This document shows positions 1-12,070 of a stretch of 64,000 bases of DNA, in pieces; positions within the stretch are counted from its first letter, which is position 1; each line of letters starts with the position of its first letter. The position numbers were made by a program, and so were the translations under genes. The DNA is from Amblyornis subalaris (Eukaryota; Chordata; Aves; Passeriformes; Ptilonorhynchidae), in assembly GCA_018881555.1 (NCBI GenBank), contig JACAXG010000060.1, positions 4,092,001-4,156,000 of the forward strand. The letters are read 5' to 3'. A model generated the notes under the pieces. That model did not search any database. It was not told the DNA's origin and saw only the letters and a program-made list of their open reading frames with translations.

Positions 1-3000
1 TCAGAACACAAGAGAGTTGGAAAATGTTGTTATGTGTGCTCCTCTACACCTGCAACAATGCCAGCTCTCCTGAGCAGTCACTGGTGATAACTGGCAAAAA
101 TTCTGCTAATGGACTGTTTTTGACAGTGTCAAAGCAAGGATCAGTCTGGCCTGCTAATGTTAGAACTGGGAGTGATGCCAGGACTTCGAGGAGCTGGCCA
201 CAGGCTTAAGCTACATTACATAACCTCCTAATTGGCAATGGCCATGCGCTAGTGCAGGTATTCCCATGGACTGCACTCATGCCAAAACCTGCTGGCTTTG
301 TTCTGAACTCTTAGCACACATAAGAAAGAGCTTGGCTCACCTATCAAGGTGAATTACTTACTGTTATTTTCCCCTCCTCCTCAAATTTTTCCAAAAGTAT
401 TTTTTGTTGGAAAGATGATAAAAAGTTGACAATTTGTATCAATATATGCAATATTTCACATAATGATCAGAAATAGCTCAACTAATTATAAATATACTTT
501 TAAAATACACAGGTTACAAATGGCATGTTATCAGAATCACCATCAGCCCCGTATTTATTTCTGTAGGATCAAAAATAAGGCTGTGATCCTCCAACATTTC
601 CATGAGTAAAGGTAAGCACATGCTTACCACACACAAAGCTATACCAAAGGCATAGTTCTACAAGCAATTCTTTCAGCAGCACTGTTATCTTTAACAGGCA
701 GTCAGATTTGCTCATTCCCACTCCTGCCATTCCCTCGGGGTGTTTCAGCACAGCTGTTTGTGGCTACCCAGAGCCAGATAGGGAAACAGAACCAGGTTAG
801 TTACCTGACTACAAGAAAGGGAGGGAAGAGAGACAGAGGCTATTCTCAGTTTCTCAAACTAGGCCACCAAACAGCTGCACAAACGGCTGCATCAGCACAA
901 CTGAGACGATGCACACAGGGACTGAAACGAGTGGCTGTGCAAGAGAATTACTTAAAGTTGCATTGATAGCAAAAGAAACACTTATCTCACTATGGCTTCC
1001 AGCCAAGTGACATGGTATAGGCTGATGGTTTCAAAGGATATGACATCCTGCTCCTATGGATTTGTGGGTCTCTTAGGCACCCTCAGAAATCTCAACCTAT
1101 GCATTCAAAACTAAGTCTCTTGTTTCAGACTAGGGGAAACAGTTTACATTATTTTCAACCTATTCTTACTAATACTGTAACCATCGCTTTTACTAAATGT
1201 TGGCTACTTTGCCAAATAACAACAAATAGGCAGATCTGCAAACTGCAAAGAGGTCAGTTTCCAACACATTTTAATTGATGGATATTAAGGAATAAAAAAG
1301 AGGATCACCAACACATACGTTGCCACTGCAAACTGGAACATTGTGTAGAGTTAGTCGAGTTAGCTTCAAATGTTCTACATCAGCAGCTGCATAATGGCAG
1401 NAGACTCCACATGGACTAATTAAATTGGTTGTCTTGTTCCAGTAAGCTCTTTTTTAATGCTAATCCAAAGTGATTCTACATTACACTACAACCTACGTAC
1501 AATGTAGACAACTTGTTCTCATTCTACTTCTGATCAAATTACAAAAAACAGTCAACTTGACCTCATCTGAGGGAAACTGGCAAAGGATTCTACTCACTTT
1601 GTAAAGAACAAAACTTCCTTGTAGGTCTAGCAGTGAATCCATAAAAAAATAATGCTTGCACTTACTTATGAATTCCAATACAGACTCTGACTAATGATCT
1701 ACACTCTTGATTTAGAAGCATCTATACAGTATACACCGGACTAAAAAAACAACCCATGGACTACAAGCATGTGACACGGTTAAAGCAGTTAGAGGTAGAC
1801 ACATGCACTAAAAATGCAGATTTAATAGAGTTAAATGCGTGCCCATGCAGACACGCTCTACCTACCTTTCTGGAAGGGTTAAAGACTGAGGGTGTACTAT
1901 GATTCACTTTAGAAAATTATCTCTGGAATTGGAAGCCTGAACTGAGAATAAATAATACATGCTATCTGTGGTTTTATTCTAAAATCACTCTCTTAAAAGA
2001 AGACAAATTTCACATTAAGATTTCATTTTCAATATNACTCTAAAGGAATGTTTCTGTATTTCAATTCTAATCTTCTTTGAGTNCCAAAACCACTGTAACA
2101 CAAACGCAAGTCTGCCTGCTACCTTGCCACCTTGCAGCAACAATTGTTAATTAGGAACTTTGGTCTGGGTGTTTCTGAAAACATCAATGAATATCCTGCT
2201 GCTTACATGAATAAGTAAAACCCAACCAAGTTATAATTGTCTACAAAATTTAGAGGCAGTATGCCGAAAAATGAAAAATGACAGATGTGTATAATTACTA
2301 GTGAGATTTTTGTTATTCTCTCCAAATTGCTAGGTAAACTCTGATTCAGTTTTTCCTATTATGGCACAATTTCAACCTCTGGCTGCTGCAGGAAGTCGTG
2401 TACTTAATTACCTTTTTGTGCCTTTCTAAGCAAATAGTTTTAATATTAGGTTTGATGGCGGTGCACTTTCATCAATAAAATGTAAAGCGATTACCAGGGA
2501 GAAATCAACACATTCAAAGGAATAGAAGNTCAGTATATTTTCAATTTCCAACTCACTGCCTGAAAGACACTGTAAAGATAACATTAAGTAATGGAAGTCT
2601 TAAGAACATGAAATTTGTCCAAGGATGTGAATAAAGAACTCTCTGTCTTAAAGGAGATGAATGCAAGTGCAGATATAAGTACCTGCTACTGAATCTGTTT
2701 ATATCACTGGATAAAGAAACCTTATTTTCTTGCACTTGGACAAAAGGACTAATAATCACTGGCATGACTACTTGCATTTGTATTATTACAGTAACTATAT
2801 TTGACTGTTCTTAAAATTGCAGACTTAAAATCAACAGAACGTAAAACTTTAACAGTGCATTATTGTTCTGTAAAAGTGTATTACTCACTAATTCATCTGG
2901 AGCCACACTTATCAAGGAAACATAAGATTTCATATACTCCCAAACTTTAAAAAATCTTCTGAAGATCATTGTTTCGCTCAATCTTTTGATCATTAACAAC

Positions 3001-3269
3001 TTCCCATTTAGCAAGGAAAAAACCTCCAATTTTTAAAAATCATTTTAAAAGCACTGAAATGGAACAGCATGTAGAAAAAGCCCCACCATTTCACTCTCAT
3101 ATTTTCTCTGGATTCCATAAGAAGTACATTTCAGTTGCTCAGAGTTTTTATCCCAAACACATTTTTCTGTCCTAAATGCTGATGTAGCCATGAAGCAATG
3201 AATTCAAGATTTCATATTTCAAAACTGAAAGTATATTTGAATAATGGTGTTAAGTAGTTTAATCCTTAC
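1..3269 (-). other. FAM120B: FAM120B intron downstream of the third exon (runs off the window)
   Basis: This AT-rich stretch follows the splice donor at 3,269-3,268 on the minus strand. I looked for the next FAM120B coding blocks, expected to encode the rest of the C-terminal half, and found no peptide resembling them. The open frames here are short and show no family similarity. No clear transposable element is visible. The remaining FAM120B exons must lie beyond base 1, so the gene is only partly contained in the window. Confidence 0.7.
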
Positions 3270-3450
3270 CTTTTCCAGATTCCAACAAGACAGAATAAAT
3301 ATGCTGACGAGCAGGGCGGTAGATAAGTGCCTGTCCAGGAATCTCTGTATCATAGTCATCTTCCAAGGAGTTGCTGCACTCAATCTCTCCGCTACTCAGG
3401 ATATTGAAGATTGAATAATTTTCAGATTGGATATGTTGTTCTTTAGCTAG
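3270..3450 (-). CDS. FAM120B: FAM120B exon 3
   Basis: This exon is 181 bases, with an acceptor ending ...AACAG next to 3,450 and a donor GTAAGG starting at 3,269. It continues the exon 2 frame as [15 protein letters not shown] and contains the family block [12 protein letters not shown] followed by an acidic LEDDYDTE and [12 protein letters not shown]. In the human protein the equivalent block comes right after the repeat region. The exon ends in phase 1 after ESGK. It is the only exon I could find downstream of exon 2 within the window. Confidence 0.9.
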
Positions 3451-6400
3451 CTGTTTGTTCAAAGAAGGAAGAAGGCATTATCTCCAAAATTAAGAGGGAT
3501 TAGAAAGTAACAAAATATATTCTCTGTTTGAGGAAATAGATCTTCCTCTATCAGTAGAAATGAAGGGAATAGCCAGGGAGGGAACAAGTGCTTTTTCAAA
3601 TAACACTGGTATAACATATTTTCAGACATCCATCTTTTTGTGGACAGGAATCCCCAGGAAAACCAGCATTGTCTTTCTTAGCCCNTCCTTGAATTCTTAA
3701 AACCTGGGAGCTTGAATGAGAGTTTTTTAGAGAGTAATTATTCTTAAAATGAATTCTGAATTCCAACATAGCTGCCCTCCTTTGGTCACCTGAAAAGGTA
3801 TCTTCTCTCTTTAAATAGTGAGTGAAAGCATGACCAAATGCAAACTTTTAATTTTATTGCAAAATGAACTATAGAAGACAGCTCTNTTTCTTTCCTGAGC
3901 TGACTCAGTATAGTTTACACTCTGGTGAAATTAGGATACTTAAACTTCACCACACTTTTACTTNGCACTAGCTCTTCCCCATGGAAAGAAATGCAATCTA
4001 CTCTAGTGATGAAAACCAGGTCTGCAGGCCTGTTGCTGAAAAGCAGAATTAAGAGCATCACCTAGGCTGCACATGAACAATGCACTGGATGCAGATACAT
4101 CTGGCTACAGCAGCTGGCTACAGGCAGCCTCAGTACCAACAGGGTCTGCTGGTCTGGGATGGCTTAGATGCAAAAGCAACACGGCTGCTCTCAGGCAGNG
4201 CACAATTTCAACCAGTAACACTTGCAACCTCGACTGGCCAAGTGCAGAGCCAGACAGACTTTCTACTTCACAACCTCAGACCAAAACTCTGGGGGTGTTC
4301 AAACAGCTGAGCAGAGCGAATTATTTCCATGGGGCGCCACTAATAAATTCTCCAGGGCCCATGCCATATGGTGAGCAGGCACTGATGTTTTTCTGCTCTG
4401 CATTCACTGCATGTGTCACACTGTTGGTGTTATTTGGGTTGTGCCTTCCATGCAGCTAGCACGGCCTCTTTCAATGTGAGTTACAGACCATCGGGCAGAA
4501 CCAAACTCACCATTTCTGCAGAATTCCAGTATCTGCAAACCTGGGAGCTCAGCAGGTCAAAGCTGCAGTCAGTCACTGGGTCATTATTGATCAAAAGTAT
4601 TTCTACTGAAATGTCATAGTTTCTGTGTACAATGTCAACCAACAAAACACGTACTTATGTAATAAATTAATGGTTGCCCTGAAAGACATACTTCAGTATT
4701 CCTAATATATGCAAACAAAGTAATCCCTCAAGTATACTTTTGTATAAAGTACAAAAAACCAGAGCATCAAGTATTTCTGAGCATGATTGGAATGAAGCAT
4801 AGAAACCACTGTCACAGATACGAGATCATTAACAACACTAGTTTATTGCAATTGGCCAATAATCTACACATCCTTATGGACTGAAAAAGATACAAGCCAA
4901 TTTCAAAAGTATTGCTGTATTGAATGTTGTATCTTGAAAAATATTTCTGATTCATACCTACAATCAGCTAGAAAGTTATGCTCTTCTTTTCTGAGAGAAA
5001 CAGCAACATGAGGCTATGTCCTCATGGTTGGAATTGAGCTGTGTGTGCCATTTACATGCAGTTCAGATGATGTGCAAGGTAAGCAGAACTACATATGGGT
5101 TTCAAAATATGAAGCAAAGCATACACATTACATATACAAATATTTGAACACTTGTAGCAAAAACAAAAGAGAAGTTAACACGTCTATCATTTTGACCGNA
5201 ATTTTCTTGGCCCAGGGACTGGCTTCATGTAGGATTCATGCAGCAACAGTGAGGCATTCTTAATGGAGTTTCTGAACATTATTATTTTATTAAAGCAGTA
5301 GCTCAGCATGATGCTAGAGAACTTCAACACTTCAAATTAAAGACCAACCCAAGAAATAACGGCCATTTGTCATAAAGACTGCATGGTACATTCTCTTAAG
5401 GAATAAGGATATTACCACTATTGTCCGGGCCATAATCCAACCTAGATAATTGCATTCTGGCTATTTTTCCCTTGCACTTCAAGCATAAACAGTATTTTTC
5501 AACACCTTATTACGACATATGGCTGCTGATTTTTAAAAATATCTTCTATTTAACTACTACAGTCAAAAGTGATATGTATTGTATCTATGTGTGGTTAATA
5601 AAAAAGCCCAAATATATCTACAGTTTAGCTGAAGTGAGCATTGCATAGGTTACAATGTAGTTATAAAATGTTTTATAGTCTTTTTAGAAAGGAAAATGTA
5701 AATTGTATGATTACTTGAGAGTAATANGAGGAAACAGAAAAATAGTTTTAAAGAAAATGCTCAAGATAAGCAAGAGAGAAAAAAAGGTTCTGTGTTTGAA
5801 GTTCATAAGGATCTAATAAAATAGGGAGCAACAGATGGCTAATATAGGGTCTAAAATACACTTCCTCGTATAGATACTTTTTAAAATCTCAATATGTTAT
5901 CTCAATTGCCATGAATTTACAGAATTGTGCTCTAGACTTACTACTATCACATAAACTCTGATGAAAGGTAGCTCATTGTCTATTAGCCAGGTAGGCCACC
6001 CTAAGCTAATACATCCAATTTCCCAGAGTGACCCCATCTGACCGTTTGTCACCCTGACACCAGCGCATCCCTGCCCATGTGAAAGCCAAAAGTGAAACCT
6101 GCTAGTGCAGACCCACCCTTTGAGAAATGATAAGCCAATTGAAGTGTTTTGGGGTCATTCAGGGACAATGAACACAAGCGTAATTCACCTGAACCAAAAA
6201 TCACAAAATACAGACTTACAGCATTTGACACTGTCCTGTGCAACATCCTTGCCTCCAAACTGGAGAGACATGGATTTGATGGATGGACCTTAGGATGAAG
6301 GANTGGTTGGATGGTCACACTCAAAGAGTTGTGGTCAATGGCTCGATGTCCAAGTGGAGACCAGCAACAAGTGGCATCCTCAGCAGCCGGTCTGGGACCA

Positions 6401-8835
6401 GCACTATTCAACACCTTTGACAGCAACACAGACAGTGGGATCAAGGGTTCCCTCAGCAAGTTTGCTGACAACATCAGGCTGTGTAGCGCAATCAATGTGC
6501 TGAAGCGAAGGGATGCCATCCCGAGGAATCTGGACAGGTTTGAAAGGTGGGCTTGTGCAAACCTCATCAAGTTCAACAGGGCCACGTACAAGATCCTGCA
6601 CTTGGGTTGGGGCAATCCCAAGCACAAATACAGGCTGGATGGAGAATGGATTGAGAGCAGCTCTGAGAAGGGCTTTAGGTTGTGTTGCTGGATAAGCAGC
6701 TCGACCTGATCTGGCAACATGCACCCACAGCCCAGAAAGCCAACTGCATCAAAAGTAGTGTGACCATCAGGGCAAGGGANGGGATTCTCCCAGTCTATTC
6801 CACTCTGGTGAGAGATGCTGTCTCGAGCACTGCATGCAGCTCTGAGGTCCACAGCACAGGAAGGACTTTGACCTGTTGGAGCCAGTCCAAAGGAGGGCTG
6901 CAAAGATGATCAGAGGGCTGGAGCACCTCTGCTATGAAGACAGGCTGATAGAGTTGGGGTTGTACAACATGGAGAAGAGAAGGCTCTGGAGACACCTTAG
7001 AGCAGCTTTCAAGTACCTAAAGAGGACTACAAGAGAGCTGGAGAGGGACTCTTCACAAGGGTGTGCAGTGACAGGATGAGGGGGAATGGCTTTAAACTGA
7101 GAGCAGGTTTAGATTAGATATTAGGCAGAAGTCCTTTGCTGTGAGGGTGGTGAAGCACTGGCCCAGCTTGCCCAGAGAAGTGGTGGATCATTCCTGGAAG
7201 TGTACAAGGCCAGAGTGGATGGGGCTCTGAGCCACCTGGTCTAATGGATGTGTCCCTGCCCAGTGCAGGGATTTGGAACTAGGTGATCTTTAAGGTCCCT
7301 TCCAACTCAAACCATTCTATGATTCTATGATATCATTCTGTAGGTGTTCCCATGTCTCCACCACAAGGGCAATTTCAACTTCTGCATTCTCAGCACAGCT
7401 ACCCTTGGTACCTCGACTGCATGTGCCAGGCCCAGCCAAGCAGACCACTGACCAGGTTATGGCCAGCCTGTGGGTTCTCAAAGTACAAAGCAAGTCACTA
7501 TACAAATCATATATACATGGGAAATCATATAATACCTGGGAAGTACATCTCTACGCCCAGCTGCTTGGCCTATACAGGAGTTGCTCCCTACTATTTGACC
7601 TGCTTGACACTTCAAAAAGAGAGGAAACACTTTTTATTAAATGTGCTACATCTCTGCTCATATTAATGCATGCAGTAGTCCTAGCTGTGGCTCTATTTAA
7701 CAGACGAAAGATTTTGCAAGCAAATTTAGATCAATAGGATTGGTATACTCATTACAAACTTCCATTAAGTAGTCATGGCAATAAAGTGATCATGAAGCTT
7801 TAGAAAACAAGTTACCTGAAAGATTTCTTTATCTTGACAGAGAGCTGATTGTTGTTGAAGGGATAATGTTTGACAATTTGTTACATTGGGAGGAATCCAT
7901 GGAGACTGCTGCCCAGGCAAAAGATAGGTGTTCACTCCTCTGTAAAGCAGTGTCTTGTCTGATCCCAGAGGTAGCATGTCTTCCAAGTGTTTCAGGCTGC
8001 TGTACGAGCATGGAATTTTGGAGATGTAATTTGCTACAGATAGCAGTATGTTTGTTCTTCTGTTGTAGCTGTTATTGTTGTGGGGGCTGGTGATTAAACA
8101 TTCGTGCCAAAAGCGTTCCAACAAGCTTTCTGGAACAACATCATTGCCAAGCAAGCAAGNAAACAGAGGAAGGTGTGTCAAACTGATACCCAGCACACGG
8201 CAAACATCTTCTCGAGAGTACATAACAGTGACCAGTCTGTCCAAACGGAGGTTCTCAATGGAAAAGTAGGGACAAGTATTATAGATGAGGTAGTCACTGT
8301 CTTGCCCCAGAATTCCCATACAGTTGTGTTGCAAACCATATGCAGCCACCTCAAAGTCTGCCTCTTGCAATGTGCATACTGTTTTTTGACCAAGTGATTT
8401 CAGGGCATAACGTGTAAAAGTAGGCAGAGCTGAAGGAAGAACAAACATTTCTCTCCCTGGTTGTTTCCTGTGAGTCTTGATAAACCGAAATAATCTGGCT
8501 ATTTCCTGGGTATTCTTGAACCTCCGCTTGATCCACTCGTCTCTTTTTTTCTCTTCTACCACTCCGTCAAAGTAAAACACCAACGTGATACCAGCTGCCA
8601 TAAAAACTTTGATAAAATCCTCTAAAATGGCAAGGTACTCCCGCCACTGGCCACCGCACACCCAGGATTCTGGAGTGTACCAGTGTCTAACACAACTCAT
8701 GGCATCTACTACGATAACAGGTGGGGAATCAGGATGATCAATGCGATGCTTTTCTGCCATTTCTCTCAGATCTACCATTTTGCACGCATCAGGGCAAACT
8801 CTTGCCACAAATCCCTGCAAACCTTTAACACCCAT
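3270..8835 (-). CDS. FAM120B: FAM120B, constitutive coactivator of PPAR-gamma-like protein (5' part, 2 coding exons)
   Basis: The first coding exon opens with [10 protein letters not shown] and the second ends in [17 protein letters not shown], both close to vertebrate FAM120B and clearly different from FAM120A. The family is known as a nuclear coactivator of PPAR-gamma linked to fat-cell differentiation; its N-terminal half has the fold of XPG/FEN1 nucleases. Coding exons seen are 7,816-8,835 and 3,270-3,450, joined in phase 0, giving about 400 residues; human FAM120B is near 910. The gene is divergent from DLL1, as in mammals. The human protein carries a long run of degenerate PRQEVPMC-type repeats after the N-terminal domain; here the exon stops before any such run. 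One base (8,160) is unresolved. Confidence 0.93.
3451..7815 (-). other. FAM120B: FAM120B intron 2
   Basis: This 4,365-base intron is bounded by consensus GTAAC and CAG splice sites. It contains a 5'-truncated CR1 LINE at about 6,205-7,331 on the opposite strand. The rest is AT-rich, and I see no exon, RNA gene or other repeat in it. Open frames at 4,073-4,459 and 5,024-5,263 carry no recognisable domain. Confidence 0.8.
6205..7331 (+). mobile_element. CR1 LINE retrotransposon, 5'-truncated and degenerate
   Basis: The stretch translates in broken frames into the end of the CR1 reverse transcriptase and its C-terminal region. Visible pieces include LSKFADN at about 6,452-6,472, [39 protein letters not shown] near 6,882, and [15 protein letters not shown]. 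The 3' end shows the CR1 hallmark, ...CCCTTCCAACTCAAACC then ATTCTATGATTCTATGAT at about 7,314-7,331. The catalytic FADD box reads FADN and the frame is interrupted several times, so the copy is dead. It lies antisense to FAM120B within intron 2. CR1 elements have no terminal repeats and usually lack their 5' part, as here. Confidence 0.93.
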
Positions 8836-8861
8836 GGCTGATCTCCAAAACTGACAGCACT
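7816..8861 (-). CDS. FAM120B: FAM120B exon 2 (5' UTR end, start codon, XPG/FEN1-like domain)
   Basis: The acceptor AG is at 8,863-8,862, followed by 26 bases of 5' UTR, then ATG at 8,835-8,833 in good context (GCCATGG). The exon encodes 340 codons and ends with CAG before a GTAAC donor at 7,815. Acidic residues line up with the FEN1/XPG active site: D44 (IVVDAM), D90 (YFDG), E158 and D160 (LQEADFEVA), D179 and D181 (GQDSDYL), D232 (LLGND). A tryptophan- and glycine-rich WVCGGQW block lies at 58-64. Codon 226 contains the unresolved base and is NCT, probably Ala by comparison with relatives. Reading past the donor meets a stop 16 codons later. Confidence 0.93.
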
Positions 8862-9500
8862 CTGAAAGAAGAAAAATAAAAACAACGTTCTAAAATGCAA
8901 TACCGAGAAACATAATGAAATTCTACAATAATTAAAAAAAAAAAAGCTGCTTGGAAAACTCTTATTTTTCTGCTTTTGGTGACAGCTCATTGCCTTATCC
9001 TGGCTTTTAACAATTTGAAAGACTGTATTTTCCATCAGCAAACCGAACATAAGTACTCATTCACTTTCCCTTCCACTTCTGGTTCTTACATCAGTGAAAA
9101 ACGTAAATATCAAAAGATTTTCACAAATATGACACAAAATTCACAGAATCACTGAATGGAAGGAACCACAGTGGTCCACCTAGTCCAACCTCCCTGGTCC
9201 AGCATGGTCACCCTAGCGCACACAGCACAAGATTGCATTCAGACGGTTTTTGAGTATCTCCAGTGAGGGAGCTTTCAGTCAATAGCATATAAACAAGTAC
9301 ACATTGCTAGAAAAACATAGGGTTTTTTAAATTAAGAAATATACATGCTTATGATATTCAGANGGGAAAGAAAGGAAGTTGAGTTCATAAAATGTTGTGA
9401 ATGGACAGCTTTCAAAAGCATTACCGAATGCTATCAGTTAAAGATCTAACACGCTCCAGACGGAGTTCTGAATACCACGCTCTTTAATCACAGAATGGTT
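8862..9500 (-). other. FAM120B: FAM120B intron 1, promoter-proximal end
   Basis: This lies between the exon 2 acceptor and the CpG island. It contains a poly-A run at about 8,934-8,945 and one CR1 tail fragment; a second fragment straddles its upstream end. No coding sequence is visible. The upstream non-coding first exon must end within the CpG island. A possible donor, GTCAGT on the minus strand near 9,713-9,719, is the best I can see, but it is not certain. Confidence 0.55.
9139..9275 (-). mobile_element. CR1 LINE 3' fragment
   Basis: The plus strand reads TTCACAGAATCACTGAATGGAAGG then TAGTCCAACCTCCCTGGTCCAGCATGG. This is the reverse complement of the CR1 3' end, so the element lies on the minus strand. 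It is about 135 bases and degenerate. Confidence 0.8.
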
Positions 9501-9532
9501 TGGATTGGAAGGGGCCTTTAAGGACGTCGCGA
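9486..9532 (-). mobile_element. CR1 LINE 3' tail fragment at the CpG island edge
   Basis: ATCACAGAATGGTTTGGATTGGAAGGGGCCTTTAAGGACGTC is an inverted CR1 tail. It stops where the CpG-rich promoter sequence begins. Confidence 0.75.
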
Positions 9533-10172
9533 GGTGCAGGGGCCGCTGCGCGCAGCCCCGGCAGAGCGGAGGCCCCGCCCCGGGGTCCGTGCGGTGCCTG
9601 GGCCACGCTGCCCGCGCACACCGGCGCTACCGGGAGTGCGGCCGCGCCGCGCCGCCCCGCCCCGCCCCGGGGAGCCCCCGGCCCCCACGCCGGCCCCGCC
9701 GCTCCCGCCCGGCACTGACCCGAGCGCCGCTTCCGCTTCCCCTGGGGGCGGGGCCGCGCCTGCGCCCGAGGGCGGGGGCGGGACCGGCGGCCGGGCGGGT
9801 GTGAGGCGCTGCCGGCCCCGCCCGCGGGCTGGGGTCCCTTGGCTTTGTACGGCCACAATGGGACCGTGGTGCCCCCGGCCAAACCCGGCCGGCACGGGGG
9901 GACGGGGCGGGGGACGCGAAAGCGTCGCGCACCAAAATCGCTTCAAACCCCCCGAGTTGCACATCGGAGATTTATGTCTCCCCTTGGCAGCGCGACCTTT
10001 GCGGGGGTGGGGAGGGGGGCGTCCCTTTGCTGTGCCCGGCGATTGCCAGCCGAGGGGAGCCCCCGTTTTTCCCCGGGGCNCACCCGCCGCGCATCCCGGC
10101 AAAACGCCCTGGCTGCGGGCCGGGAGCGAGACCCGCTCCCACCCCGCCGGCAACAGGTGGGGACCTGAATAA
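9533..10172 (-). promoter_or_regulatory. FAM120B: FAM120B CpG-island promoter
   Basis: About 640 bases are very rich in C, G and CpG dinucleotides, with GC boxes (GGGGCGGGG near 9,746-9,754 and CCCCGCCC at several places) and no TATA box. They lie just upstream of the first coding exon of FAM120B, which has a non-coding first exon in relatives. Open frames of 100-212 codons on both strands here are a by-product of high GC content and show no protein similarity. Activity in the DLL1 direction as well is possible but not shown. Confidence 0.75.
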
Positions 10173-12070
10173 CTTCACATCTTTCCGGGAGGGGGGAGAG
10201 GGACACGGGGGAGCCGATGGGAAGATTAGATCAGATGTTATTGCCGGTGAAAAATTAAACAGAGCGGTACTCTAGGGAGCGCAGATTAATATATTTGGTG
10301 ACTCCGTGCACACAAAGCCTCACCATTGTAGCCGTGTCTGAATGCCTGTGAATAGGATGGAGCATATGTGGCCTGTCACCGCAGGTGCCCACATCTGTTC
10401 GTCTCCGGGCAGATGCTCTCAAAAAAGGGGAGAGCATTTCCAAAAGCTCAGGCCCGCCCCATCCATACCCATCCTCTTTCTCATAATCACCTTCTGCAGA
10501 GGAGTTTTTGTCCCCACCTTCTCCGACCCCCTGCCTTCCCTGAACGTGGAGAGATGCAGAAAGAAATAAAACCAGCAGAAATTGGAAGGGGCTTGGAAAG
10601 CCCTGGAAGCATATAATCAAACTGGTCCCTCCTCTCCTCCGCCAAACTTTATTAGCAGCAGGTTTTGCACTGCAGCCAGCATACAATGCACACGATGCAC
10701 ACACCGTGCAAAGGGGGCTGTAGGCCATAGGGGACCAGAAAAACCCTTCATGCATGAAATGCAGTGCAGTACAGCAGCACGCCATGCTGTCACAGGGAGA
10801 GAGCGGCCTGGCAGCTACTGTCTGGAGTGGTAGTTTGCAGCTACTATTTAAGAGTTCTGGCTTAAGATGATGATTAATAGTGCTGGCTAAAAGAGGGAGT
10901 TTCCCTGCGAGGACTGGTGAATATTGCTACTGAAGTTGGTAGCAGAAGGGAATCTTTCCAGCCATCCAGCAAAATCTTGTAGCTGGAATGCAGAACATTT
11001 TTCTGAGAAGTGCCATCATGTTTTTTATCCCGTGTACATGATCTGAGCCCTACTGCTCACCCTCCCCCTCTGTGACACCCCTGCCAAGACCAACTGGGTC
11101 TCAGTGCTGCATGGGGTTACACTGGGCTTGCTTGACAGGGTGAATGGGGTGCTGGGGTGCAGGGTAAATATCAGGATCATGGGATATTTTGTGTGGAAGG
11201 GGACTTCAGAAGGTTTTCTAGTTCAAATGTGATCCATGGTTTCTAGCCTGGTGAAGATCTTGAGTATCCTTGAATTTAAAGGCAGGCAAAGATGCCAGTA
11301 CTCCAAATGTAAGGCCGAGCTGCTCCCAAGAGAGGCATGGACAGGGAGAGTGTTTGAAGCTCCGTGTCCCAGAGCAGATGCTGCGGGAAGGATTGGGACC
11401 TGCCCGACCCAGGACACCCACGGGAAGTTTTGGGGAAAGTGATGTCCCAGACCGGGGGGAACCCCAGGAGCGAGGGAGGGCAAGGCAGGGGGAAGTCTAC
11501 TTCCCCCGAGTCTCTGATGTCCAGTCGTTCCCGGGGAGGTCCCGCGGTTCTGCCCGCCCGGGCGAAGGTAAACAGCCCCTCACCCTTCCCACTTTGGGAG
11601 CAACGACAGCTCACGCACACGACTGACCAATTTTATCCCTCGTAGTTTCCCACAAGCAAAATCCCGTCGGAAGCAAGCCAGAGAGCAAACCCAAACAAAC
11701 AAGTAGCGCAGGGAAACGGGGCCGGGGCAGGGGGAGGGGGTATCTTGCTTTCTCCTCGTGTGCAATCAGTAAAACACATATAGGGGCCACTTCGGGATTT
11801 GCCCAGGGAAGGGTTGGAGAGCAGCTGGCTGCGGTAATCTCCTCGGGAGACAAAGGAATGCCCCGTCCCAGGATCACAGGTAAACACACAACCATTGTAA
11901 TGAAAATGAGGGGCTAGGATAGGGCCGGAGCAGATGATTTGCGATTTGAAAAAGGGGACTGGGGGGAAGGGAAGACCCAGAGCTGCTTATCTATCATCTG
12001 GCCTCGCTGTGTGCCAGCTGAGCCACGCGACTGCCCTTTCTTATTCTAATCAGCACATGCCTTTGCAACT
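10173..12070. promoter_or_regulatory. FAM120B-DLL1 intergenic region, distal part
   Basis: No gene is visible. It holds two faint CR1-like tail fragments (about 10,575-10,630 and 11,169-11,228), a consensus RBPJ site in reverse orientation (TTCCCACA, 11,647-11,654) and an E-box pair (CATCTG 11,995-12,000; CAGCTG 12,015-12,020) followed by TTATTCTAATCAG. The pair lies about 4.2 kb upstream of the inferred DLL1 start. Mouse Dll1 has conserved neural enhancers within about 4.3 kb upstream; this placement is comparable but not proven to be the same element. Confidence 0.45.
11169..11228 (-). mobile_element. degenerate CR1 LINE tail
   Basis: GGATCATGGGATATTTTGTG then TGGAAGGGGACTTCAGAAGGTTTTCTAGTTCAAA matches the inverted CR1 3' end at low identity. 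Confidence 0.6.

Noticed and set aside
1..3269. Further FAM120B exons
   Set aside because: Candidate splice sites such as the GTAGGT near 1,864 gave frames with early stops and no family match.
6049..6903. 284-codon minus-strand open frame
   Set aside because: It is the antisense shadow of the CR1 LINE plus adjacent sequence; the sense strand encodes recognisable CR1 protein pieces.
9484..10206. Overlapping open frames of 80-212 codons on both strands
   Set aside because: They fall in the CpG island, where stop codons are rare, and have proline/arginine/alanine-rich compositions without similarity.
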